From positions 1 through 57,623 of the forward strand of contig JAGAMC010000022.1 in NCBI GenBank assembly GCA_017624915.1: 57,623 bases of DNA, in the 5' to 3' direction. The position numbers and the translations under genes are program-made. The notes under the pieces are model-generated. The model was not told where the DNA came from and did not search any database. It worked only from the letters and a program-made list of their open reading frames with translations. The stretch comes from Oscillospiraceae bacterium (GTDB lineage: Bacteria > Bacillota > Clostridia > Oscillospirales > Oscillospiraceae). The number at the start of each line of letters is the position of its first letter. Positions within the stretch are counted from its first letter, which is position 1. This document shows, one piece after another, positions 24,899 through 31,364 of this stretch.

Positions 24899-25699
24899 AT
24901 GCAGACCACCGGTTTTACCGTCTTAAAATGCTGTGTGACAACCATCCTGCATGGGACGCGGAAGCCCCACGAGACACTGCTCAGCGCCTACGAGTTGGAA
25001 TTCTATACCGAAGACTGCGAAGGCGGCACCATTACAGACGGGGTGTTTCGTCCGGCCCGCAAGCAGTATTATTCCCTGTACCGTCCGGGCCAGCGCCAGA
25101 AGCTCGTGGCCCCATACCGGTGTTATGTTCTGAACCTTGTGACCCACGACCCGGATCTGTGCGACTATCTGGACCATCTGCCCGCCAGCGGCCTTATTTG
25201 GGATATCGACGCGGTGGTGGCGCTGCTGCGCGAGATCATACAGCTCGAGGACCGGAACACGCCCCAAAGCAAGCTCTGGCTTGACAGCTGCGTCATCCGC
25301 ATTCTTTCCCTAATCGGCCAAAACCGACAGGTGGATCAGCCCATGCATGTGGGAGCCATCCGCCACCGGGAGACGCTGATGATGGTGGACCGCTATATCC
25401 GGGAGCATCTGGGCGAGGATCTGTCTTTGGACCGTCTGGGTACGCTGAGCAATCTGGAGCCCACATATCTGCAGAAGCTCTACGCCAGTGCCTACGGGCA
25501 GTCCCCGGCTCAGCGAACGCTGGCTCTGCGCATCAGCGCGGCACGCATCGCACTGATCGAAGAGGATGCCCCGTTGAGCGAAATTGCGGCCCGGCTGGGC
25601 TTTTCCTCACAGGCTCACTTCTCCAGCGCATTCAAAAAGGTGGTCGGGATTGCCCCGACTCACTTCCGGGCCCGCCGCCTTGGCAAAGGCGGCCCGTAA
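24899..25699 (+). CDS. AraC-family transcriptional regulator next to DUF4838 gene
   Basis: The 266-residue protein has a beta-rich N-terminal sensing region (about 1-95), a helical linker, and a C-terminal AraC DNA-binding domain (about 165-262). The two HTH units include LSLDRLGTLSNLEPTYLQKLY and APLSEIAARLGFSSQAHFSSAF. The ATG at 24884 is rejected because it overlaps the GGAGGTG ribosome binding site of the ATG at 24899. A TTGCGG-N17-TATTCT promoter (from about 24828) gives it separate expression. The likely target is the DUF4838 promoter (inference). A strong terminator follows. Confidence 0.88.
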   Translation: MQTTGFTVLKCCVTTILHGTRKPHETLLSAYELEFYTEDCEGGTITDGVFRPARKQYYSLYRPGQRQKLVAPYRCYVLNLVTHDPDLCDYLDHLPASGLIWDIDAVVALLREIIQLEDRNTPQSKLWLDSCVIRILSLIGQNRQVDQPMHVGAIRHRETLMMVDRYIREHLGEDLSLDRLGTLSNLEPTYLQKLYASAYGQSPAQRTLALRISAARIALIEEDAPLSEIAARLGFSSQAHFSSAFKKVVGIAPTHFRARRLGKGGP

Positions 25700-25720
25700 C
25701 CAAACTGCCAATATGTCAAA

Positions 25721-25749
25721 GGACCGCGCCCCAACGGGCGCGGTCCTTT
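25721..25749. terminator. Terminator after the AraC gene
   Basis: GGACCGCGCCC/GGGCGCGGTCC (25721-25731 with 25736-25746) with a CAAC loop and TTTCT tail. It can also end the minus-strand unit whose last stop is at 25769. Confidence 0.9.
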
Positions 25750-25768
25750 CTCATGTTCTGATGTTCTC

Positions 25769-26011
25769 TTACAGCCGCTCAGACTGCTGCATAAGCCAGC
25801 TGCGCAGCTGGTCGATGCCCTCCTCGGACACGGGGAATTGGGCCGTATCCGCCACCTGGCTGCACTCGTAGCACAGGGGGCCGGGCCAGACCTCCACATT
25901 CATTACCCCGTCGGCCGGGACGATGCGCCAGCGGGCGTTCTTTCTGCTGCCTGTCCACACGTTCCCATGCTCCATGGAGGACAGCGTGGGCAAAAAAATC
26001 TCCTGTTCCAT
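25769..26011 (-). CDS. Small hypothetical protein (80 aa) paired with Xre membrane regulator
   Basis: I do not recognise this family. The protein begins MEQEIFLPTLSSMEHGNVWT, has Trp-rich beta-type segments (ARWRIVPADGVMNVEVWPGP), a cysteine in PLCYECSQ pairing as C-x2-C, and a C-terminal helix ending SWLMQQSERL. No signal peptide is seen. The longer frame upstream runs through the preceding gene; the ATG at 26011 with GGGGGAAAT is the natural start. It lies 52 bases after the Xre membrane regulator gene and is probably co-transcribed with it. Confidence 0.65.
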   Translation of the reverse strand: MEQEIFLPTLSSMEHGNVWTGSRKNARWRIVPADGVMNVEVWPGPLCYECSQVADTAQFPVSEEGIDQLRSWLMQQSERL

Positions 26012-26063
26012 ATTTCCCCCGTTCTCAGGCCGGGTTGGCCTGCTTCGTTTCCTTTTCACTCGT

Positions 26064-26978
26064 TCAGTATTGGCATACCATGCGCAGAAGAACACACACC
26101 TGCCCCTGTTCCGGCCACGGCTCCCGGTCCATCCCCGTCCAGCCGGGCCGGACATAGCCCGCTCCGTTATCCAGAGAAAAGCTGGCCAGAACCACACCAT
26201 CGCCCTCATCGGGGACAACGGTCCGTTCGGACAGACTGGTCACCGCCACGCCGCCCCCCGCATTGGGGATGTTGGGTATGGCCCCGTTTTCCCATGCAGC
26301 GCCGCAAAAACTCATTCCAAACTCCAAAACCGTGGGGTCCTCTTCCAACCCCAGCTTATAGGAGAACACCAGCGGCGCCTGCCGGGGCGGAGGCGGCCCA
26401 TCCTGCGGCCATTCCAGCCCGCTGCAGACGTAGCTGCGCGTCAGCCCTTCGTGAGTCCACAGTTCCATCTGAAAGCTGCATTTCTTGGTCGTATCCGCCA
26501 GAGTCACGTCATACATCAGCACGCTGCGGCCACCAGTGTCTGCCACCAGCTGCTCCAACCCCTCCACGACCAGCGGCTGCACCACGGTCCGGGTCTGGGG
26601 CAGCCAGTCTGTGCGCTCCCTGACCCACCACTGGCCCACCGTCAGCAGCAGAGCCAGCAGCATGGCCGCCGTCAGGGCAAACAGCCACCGCCAGCGGCGC
26701 AGGCTGCGCCGCCATTGGCCGGAAAATGTACGCAGAGACTCCCTGACCAATTCCTCCTTCGGTTCCTCCTCCCGACTGCCGCTGAGCAGCTGGGATACGC
26801 TCAGGTCAAGGGCGGATGCCAGCGGCTCCAGCAGGGCGATGTCGGGAAAATTCAGTCCCCGTTCCCACTTGCTCACCGCCTGAACGGTGACGTGTAGCCT
26901 CTCGGCCAGTTCCCTTTGGGTCAGGCCCTTCTCCCGGCGGCACTGGCCGATCAGTTGTCCGGTTTTGATGCTGTTCAT
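26064..26978 (-). CDS. Membrane-anchored Xre-family regulator 1
   Basis: The 304 residues comprise an N-terminal Xre helix-turn-helix (about 5-62; LTQRELAERLHVTVQAVSKW), a basic juxtamembrane region, one transmembrane helix (about 98-116), and an extracytoplasmic domain of about 185 residues with three cysteines. This suggests a one-component sensor that binds DNA from the membrane. The palindrome TCAACC-GCA-GGTTGA lies at its promoter. An almost identical site is found at the second such gene (37046-38254). The ligand is unknown. It is downstream of mnmE on the same strand. Confidence 0.85.
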   Translation of the reverse strand: MNSIKTGQLIGQCRREKGLTQRELAERLHVTVQAVSKWERGLNFPDIALLEPLASALDLSVSQLLSGSREEEPKEELVRESLRTFSGQWRRSLRRWRWLFALTAAMLLALLLTVGQWWVRERTDWLPQTRTVVQPLVVEGLEQLVADTGGRSVLMYDVTLADTTKKCSFQMELWTHEGLTRSYVCSGLEWPQDGPPPPRQAPLVFSYKLGLEEDPTVLEFGMSFCGAAWENGAIPNIPNAGGGVAVTSLSERTVVPDEGDGVVLASFSLDNGAGYVRPGWTGMDREPWPEQGQVCVLLRMVCQY

Positions 26979-26995
26979 TGTCTCACCTCACCCAA

Positions 26996-27039
26996 ACCGT
27001 AGCATCCTCCTGCCGCTGTGTCAATCAACCGCAGGTTGA
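26996..27039 (-). promoter_or_regulatory. Promoter and operator of membrane Xre regulator 1
   Basis: TTGACA (27024-27019), 17 bases, TACGGT (27001-26996) on the minus strand. The perfect inverted repeat TCAACC-GCA-GGTTGA (27025-27039) directly abuts the -35. The site begins only a few bases beyond the mnmE stop at 27044. Confidence 0.7.
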
Positions 27040-27043
27040 ACCG

Positions 27044-28423
27044 TTATTTCCCTACGCAGAACCGCTCAAAGATGCGGTCCGTGATGTCCTGCCGGACGGC
27101 ACGTCCTGTCAGCTCACCCAGAGCGGACAGGGCGTTTTCCACGTCCACCAGCACCGCATCCGGGGTGAATCCGGCTTCCAGTCCCCGCCGGGCAAGCTCC
27201 ACGGCCTCCAGCGCACGCCGGGCCGCATCCGCCTGCCGTGCGTTGGTGAGCAGCGCACCTGCACTCTCCTGTCCCGCGGGAGGTGCCATCTTTGCCACGG
27301 CCTGCTCCAGTTCCTCCAGCCCCTGACCGGTCCTTGCGCTGATGTGCGCCACCGGAACGTCCTGCGGCAGGTCCAGAAAGGGCACGGGAGCAGAGGTCAG
27401 GTCGCTTTTATTCCACACCAGAACGGTGGGTGCGCAGGCCATGGCCCGCTCCAGCAGCTGTCCATCCTCCCGGGTGAATGGGACGGACCGGTCGCACAGG
27501 AAAAGGATGATGGCCGCCCCCTCCATGGCCGCACGGCTGCGCTCCACCCCTTTTTGTTCAATGGGGTCGGCGCTTTCCCGCAGGCCCGCGGTGTCGATCA
27601 GCCGCAGGAGCACCCCTCCAAGGCGTACCCGCTCCTCCACCGTGTCCCGGGTGGTGCCGGGGATATCGGTGACAATGGCCCGGTCATAGCCTACCAGCGC
27701 ATTGAGCAGGGAGGATTTGCCCGCGTTGGGCCGTCCCACAATGGCACAGGGCAGGCCGCTGACCATGCTCTGCCCCCGGCGGTGGGTGGCAAGCAGGGCG
27801 TCCAGCTGCTGTGCCGCCTTGTCCAGACTATACTGCATCTGTTCGGCCCGGAAGGGATCAATGTCCTCATCGGGATAGTCCAGGACCGCGTGGAAGTGGG
27901 CCATCAGGTCCACAAGGCCGGAGTAGATCTCCTCCACCCGGCGGCTCAGCGCCCCCGCCAGCTGTCCCGCCGACTGAAGCACGCCCTCCCGGGTCTGGGC
28001 ATCGATCAGATCCACCACCGCCTCCGCCTGAGCAAGGTCCAGCCGTCCGTTGAGAAAGGCTCGCCGGGTAAATTCCCCGGGCAGGGCCTGACGGGCCCCC
28101 TGTGCAAACAGGGCCTCCAGCCCCAACTGCAGCACCAGCGGCGAGCCGTGACACTGCAGCTCCGCCGTGTCCTCCCCCGTATAGCTGGCCGGCCCGCGGC
28201 TGAAGGTGCACAGGATCCGGTCGATGAGCCGCCCCTGCCCGTCGGTCAGGTCGCCATAGATCACGGTGCGGGGAGCATGGTCGTTCAGCGGCCGCCCGTC
28301 CGCAGGTCGAAAGAGGGCCTGTGCAGCCTGTATCGCTTGGGGCCCAGACAGTCTGAGAATCCCGACCGCCCCCGGAAGCCCCGTGGCTACGGCGGCAATG
28401 GTGTCTGTTTCGTGATGGCTCAT
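27044..28423 (-). CDS. mnmE: tRNA modification GTPase MnmE
   Basis: GTPase that with MnmG forms the complex making carboxymethylaminomethyl at U34 of several tRNAs. The 459-residue protein has an N-terminal tetrahydrofolate-binding domain (about 1-118), a helical region interrupted by the G domain with GRPNAGKSS near 228, DIPGTTRD, DTAGLRES and NKSD, and the C-terminal FCVGK motif with the essential cysteine. The ATG at 28423 has AGGAGGGGG. Its partner mnmG lies at 49997-51868 on the other strand, unlike the usual adjacent pair. Confidence 0.97.
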   Translation of the reverse strand: MSHHETDTIAAVATGLPGAVGILRLSGPQAIQAAQALFRPADGRPLNDHAPRTVIYGDLTDGQGRLIDRILCTFSRGPASYTGEDTAELQCHGSPLVLQLGLEALFAQGARQALPGEFTRRAFLNGRLDLAQAEAVVDLIDAQTREGVLQSAGQLAGALSRRVEEIYSGLVDLMAHFHAVLDYPDEDIDPFRAEQMQYSLDKAAQQLDALLATHRRGQSMVSGLPCAIVGRPNAGKSSLLNALVGYDRAIVTDIPGTTRDTVEERVRLGGVLLRLIDTAGLRESADPIEQKGVERSRAAMEGAAIILFLCDRSVPFTREDGQLLERAMACAPTVLVWNKSDLTSAPVPFLDLPQDVPVAHISARTGQGLEELEQAVAKMAPPAGQESAGALLTNARQADAARRALEAVELARRGLEAGFTPDAVLVDVENALSALGELTGRAVRQDITDRIFERFCVGK

Positions 28424-28581
28424 ATGGTTGCGCCCCCTCCTGTCCTGCCCGTTCTTTTCGACATCGTTTGATTTAAATCCTGCAAAAATTTTTTGTTCAT
28501 TTCGACCTTGTTTTTCCCCTTGACAGGGGTTATGTCACCCGTTTTTTGCATGGCCGCAGCCATCAGGTAAACATAACGTTC

Positions 28582-28611
28582 TGTGGAAAACCCTGTGGAA
28601 AATGTGGAAAA
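28582..28611 (-). promoter_or_regulatory. Cluster of three DnaA-box-like sites
   Basis: TTTTCCACA occurs three times in tandem on the minus strand (28590-28582, 28602-28594, 28611-28603), one base away from the consensus TTATCCACA. The spacing is 12 and 9 bases. Such a run is rare by chance in GC-rich DNA. It could titrate DnaA, regulate mnmE, or be a relic of an origin region. No A/T-rich unwinding element or dnaA/dnaN genes accompany it. Confidence 0.55.
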
Positions 28612-28726
28612 CCCCATGTAGGCAGGCCTTTGCAGCCAAAAGCGACAGGTTGCGACGGATATGCAGCCAAATGCATAACGGTTGTCAAATATTATGCCGC
28701 CCTCTTTGCCCGTTCGGAGAAAAAAT

Positions 28727-28767
28727 GCAGGAACGCCGTCGCATCCTTTGACCTGACACAACGGCGT
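28727..28767 (-). terminator. Probable terminator of the FAD dehydrogenase gene
   Basis: On the minus strand CGCCGT pairs with ACGGCG, extended by GGA/TCC with a bulge. It is followed by TGCATTTTTTC. It begins about 15 bases after the stop at 28782. The stem is imperfect. Confidence 0.5.
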
Positions 28768-28781
28768 CCTGTTTGATTCGT

Positions 28782-30179
28782 TCAGCCGCGCTCCAGCCGC
28801 GCGCAGATGGCTCTGGCCGCCTGTATGCCGGAGGCACCGGCCTGAGCCAGTCCTCTGGTGACGCCCGCTCCGTCGCCGGCGGCGAACAGGCCGGGCAGCG
28901 CGGTCTCCAGTTCGGCCGTCAGCTCCAGTCTGGAGGAGTAGAACTTCACCTCCGCGCCGTAGAGCAGCGTGTCGTAATTGGCTGTTCCGGGCGCGATTTT
29001 GTCCAGAGCGTAGATCATTTCGATGATATCGTCCAGCTGGCGCTTGGGCAGGGCCAGAGACAGGTCTCCGGGCACGGCCGCAGTCAGGGTGGGCCGCACG
29101 AAGGACTTGCTCAGCCGGTGGTCATTGGTGCGGATACCCGCCACCAGATCCCCGAAGCGCTGGACCAGCACGCCGCCGGCCAGCATATTGGACAGGGATG
29201 CAATGTGCTTGCCGTAGCGGTACGGCTCGTTAAAGGGGGAGGTGAACCGGTTGGACACCAGCAGGGCGAAGTTGGTGTTCTCGCTGCGCAGCTCGGGAGC
29301 GGAGTAGGAGTGGCCGTTGACGGTGTTGATGCCCTCCACATTTTCCGCCACCACATGTCCGTAGGGATTCATGCAGAAGGTACGCACGGGATCGCCGTAC
29401 TGCTTGGTCCGGTAGACCAGCTTGGACTCGTACACCACGTCGGTAATGTGCTCAAAGACGGCGGCGGGCAGCTCCACCCGCACACCGATGTCCACCTGAT
29501 TGTTGATCAGCTTGATGCCCAACCGCTGGCACTGCTTGGAGAACCACTCCGCGCCGGAACGGCCGGGTGCGGCCAGCAGAAATCTGCAGGTCACTTCGCC
29601 GCCCTTGGCAAGGCTCAGTCGGTAGCCCTCGCCGTCCCGGTCGATGGCCTCCACCCCGGTGTTGAACCGAAACTCCACCTTGTCCCGCAGTCCTTCGTAG
29701 ATATTGGTCAGGATGCGCAGGTTGTTTTCCGTGCCCAGATGCTTGCAGCGGGCCTGCAGCAGATGCAGGTCGTGGGCCAGCGCCTTTTTCTCCAGCGCCC
29801 GGGCCTCAGGAGTCTGGGTGGAGTAGACCTGCGTGGTGGCTCCGTGGGCCACGTTGACCGAGTCCACGTATTCGATCAGGTCCATCACCTGTTTGCCGTC
29901 GATAAAGTCCGTCAGCCAGCCGCCAAAGGAGGTGGTGAAGTTGAACTTTCCGTCGGAAAAGGCTCCCGCGCCGCCAAAACCGCACATGGTGTCGCACACG
30001 CTGCAGTGGATGCACTCCTTCACCTTGCCCGCCACGATGGGGCAGCTGCGGGTATAAATATCCTTGCCCTGGTCCACAGCCAGAACGTTCAGCCGAGGCT
30101 GAAGCTTTGCGATCTCGTATGCCGCGAAAATGCCCGCTTCGCCGCAGCCCAGAACGATAACATCATAGTCAAATCCCAT
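28782..30179 (-). CDS. FAD-dependent dehydrogenase (COG2509 type)
   Basis: A 465-residue cytosolic flavoprotein. The N-terminus has the Rossmann FAD-binding motif VIVLGCGEAGIFAAYE. A cysteine-rich segment CIHCSVCDTMCGFGGAGAFS (about 58-77) is characteristic of this FAD-dependent dehydrogenase group. The C-terminal LPGLFAAGDGAGVTRGLAQA is the second FAD contact. The physiological substrate is unknown. The ATG at 30179 with a GAGGAG site is preferred over the longer upstream frame because it places the FAD motif at the N-terminus. Its promoter is an extended -10 TGCTATAAT at 30217-30210. Confidence 0.88.
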   Translation of the reverse strand: MGFDYDVIVLGCGEAGIFAAYEIAKLQPRLNVLAVDQGKDIYTRSCPIVAGKVKECIHCSVCDTMCGFGGAGAFSDGKFNFTTSFGGWLTDFIDGKQVMDLIEYVDSVNVAHGATTQVYSTQTPEARALEKKALAHDLHLLQARCKHLGTENNLRILTNIYEGLRDKVEFRFNTGVEAIDRDGEGYRLSLAKGGEVTCRFLLAAPGRSGAEWFSKQCQRLGIKLINNQVDIGVRVELPAAVFEHITDVVYESKLVYRTKQYGDPVRTFCMNPYGHVVAENVEGINTVNGHSYSAPELRSENTNFALLVSNRFTSPFNEPYRYGKHIASLSNMLAGGVLVQRFGDLVAGIRTNDHRLSKSFVRPTLTAAVPGDLSLALPKRQLDDIIEMIYALDKIAPGTANYDTLLYGAEVKFYSSRLELTAELETALPGLFAAGDGAGVTRGLAQAGASGIQAARAICARLERG

Positions 30180-30209
30180 CACAGTATCTCCTCTCTTGCA
30201 AGTCGCTTT

Positions 30210-30217
30210 ATTATAGC
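30210..30217 (-). promoter_or_regulatory. Promoter of the FAD dehydrogenase gene
   Basis: The minus strand reads TGCTATAAT, an extended -10 with a perfect hexamer (30215-30210), about 31 bases before the start. The -35 region (TTTTCT) is weak. Confidence 0.6.
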
Positions 30218-30238
30218 ATACCCGCGGGCAAAAGAAAA

Positions 30239-30265
30239 GTGCCGCCTGCACGGACGCAGACGGCA
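30239..30265 (-). terminator. Terminator after the zinc-ribbon gene
   Basis: TGCCG-t-CTGC pairs with GCAG-g-CGGCA on the minus strand, followed by CTTTTCTTTTG. It lies 5 bases after the stop at 30270. Confidence 0.7.
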
Positions 30266-30269
30266 TATT

Positions 30270-30665
30270 TTAACTTTTTTCATCAAATTTCGTTCCGCAG
30301 CCCCGGCAGGTGACGGTAATATGCCCCTTGCCTCTGGGTACGCGAAGATGCTGCCCGCAGCTGGGACACTTAAAGTAGCGGTGCTCCTTGTCCCGCAGGA
30401 TGGTGCTCCACAGCCGCACCCGGCGCACAGCGGGGCCGGTCAGCCGGCGCAGCTTCATATTCTCCCTGCGGCGTGCGGCGTGGTTGCGGGACAGGGCCCG
30501 AAACAGCGCCAGCACTGCCAGAACCACGGAAAGACTGTAAGCAAGTTCCGAGCCGGTCAGCAGGGACACGAGCAGCAGCAGCAGATATCCGACCATCATA
30601 CAGCTGTTGAGCTGGTCATTTCCATACCGCCCGTACATAAACCGCTGCAGCGCGTTTCGGATCAT
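30270..30665 (-). CDS. Membrane protein with C-terminal zinc ribbon
   Basis: The 131-residue product has two transmembrane helices (about 22-37 and 41-58), a basic linker (NHAARRREN and RRVRLW) and a C-terminal zinc ribbon with C100-P-S-C103 and C120-R-G-C123. Both termini are predicted to be in the cytoplasm. Function is unknown; such proteins are common in Clostridia. The ATG at 30665 has AAAGGGGG. The longer frame upstream runs into promoter sequence. It is monocistronic and divergent from the dCMP deaminase gene. Confidence 0.8.
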   Translation of the reverse strand: MIRNALQRFMYGRYGNDQLNSCMMVGYLLLLLVSLLTGSELAYSLSVVLAVLALFRALSRNHAARRRENMKLRRLTGPAVRRVRLWSTILRDKEHRYFKCPSCGQHLRVPRGKGHITVTCRGCGTKFDEKS

Positions 30666-30765
30666 GCCGCCGCCCCCTTTCCCGGAAAATGATTTCGTAT
30701 GGTAATGATAGCGCGTTCCGCCCCCGCCGTCAAGGAAGCAATCGTAAACATTGTGTGAATTGTAC

Positions 30766-30794
30766 TTGCCTGCGGTCAAAAAAACCGTTATACT
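30766..30794 (+). promoter_or_regulatory. dCMP deaminase promoter
   Basis: TTGCCT (30766-30771), 17 bases, TATACT (30789-30794) on the plus strand, about 28 bases before the ATG at 30822. Confidence 0.75.
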
Positions 30795-30821
30795 GAAAAA
30801 AAACGCAGGAGGAAGACCACC

Positions 30822-31310
30822 ATGCGAATCGACAAGGAGAACTATTATCTGGACATCGCCCAGACCGTTCTGGAGCGCTCAACCTGTCTGCGCCGGTGCT
30901 ACGGTGCCATCATTGTTCAGCACGATGAGATCGTATCCACCGGCTACAACGGCGCTCCCCGGGGCCGCATGAACTGCGCCGACCTGAACTACTGCACCCG
31001 GGAGGAGATGAACATCCCCTCCGGCCAGCGCTACGAGCTGTGCCGCTCCGTCCACGCCGAGGCCAACGCCATCATCTCCGCCGCCCGAAGCGAAGTGCTT
31101 GGTTCCACCCTGTACATGGTGTGCCGGGACCCCAAGACCGGCGAGCTGATCCCCAACTCCACCTCCTGTTCCATGTGCCGCCGGCTGATCATCAACGCCG
31201 GTATCTCCCGCATCGTCATCCGGGACACGCCCACCGAATACCGCGTGGTGGATGTGCAGAAGGAATGGGTGGAGGAGGACGACTCCCTACCCCCCAAGAT
31301 CAGAAGATAA
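30822..31310 (+). CDS. Deoxycytidylate deaminase (ComEB-like)
   Basis: Zinc enzyme converting dCMP to dUMP for thymidylate synthesis. The 162-residue protein has the cytidine deaminase fold with H78-A-E80 (HAEAN) and a C-S-M-C motif near residues 115-118 as zinc ligands and proton shuttle. GYNGAPRGRMNC is typical of dCMP deaminases. Two more cysteines around 52-58 could bind a second metal, as in the ComEB group. An AGGAGG site precedes the ATG. It is a single gene with a strong terminator behind it. Confidence 0.92.
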   Translation: MRIDKENYYLDIAQTVLERSTCLRRCYGAIIVQHDEIVSTGYNGAPRGRMNCADLNYCTREEMNIPSGQRYELCRSVHAEANAIISAARSEVLGSTLYMVCRDPKTGELIPNSTSCSMCRRLIINAGISRIVIRDTPTEYRVVDVQKEWVEEDDSLPPKIRR

Positions 31311-31324
31311 CAACACATACGAAA

Positions 31325-31357
31325 GCAGGCAGGCACGAAAGTGCCTGCCTGCTTTTT
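31325..31357. terminator. Terminator between dCMP deaminase and murE
   Basis: GCAGGCAGGCAC/GTGCCTGCCTGC (31325-31336 with 31341-31352), GAAA loop, TTTTT tail on the plus strand. It also lies just past the murE stop at 31365. Confidence 0.92.
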
Positions 31358-31364
31358 ATCTCTT

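Larger units (their letters stand above)
28424..28781. other. 358-base region upstream of mnmE
   Basis: It holds a probable mnmE promoter (TTGACA at 28691-28686 on the minus strand with a weak -10), a cluster of three DnaA-box-like sites (28582-28611), and a terminator-like hairpin for the upstream FAD gene (about 28727-28767). A minus-strand frame crosses most of it, but its composition and starts do not look like a gene. In many Firmicutes mnmE sits beside jag, yidC, rnpA, rpmH and oriC; none of these genes is present here. Confidence 0.6.

Noticed and set aside
28582-28611. Calling the DnaA-like cluster the replication origin
   Set aside because: Only three near-consensus boxes, no dnaA/dnaN/rpmH, no A/T-rich unwinding element, and genes on both sides point the same way.
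28420-28761. Minus-strand 113-codon frame upstream of mnmE
   Set aside because: No ribosome binding site. It spans the DnaA-like boxes and promoter, and its composition is unlike neighbouring proteins.
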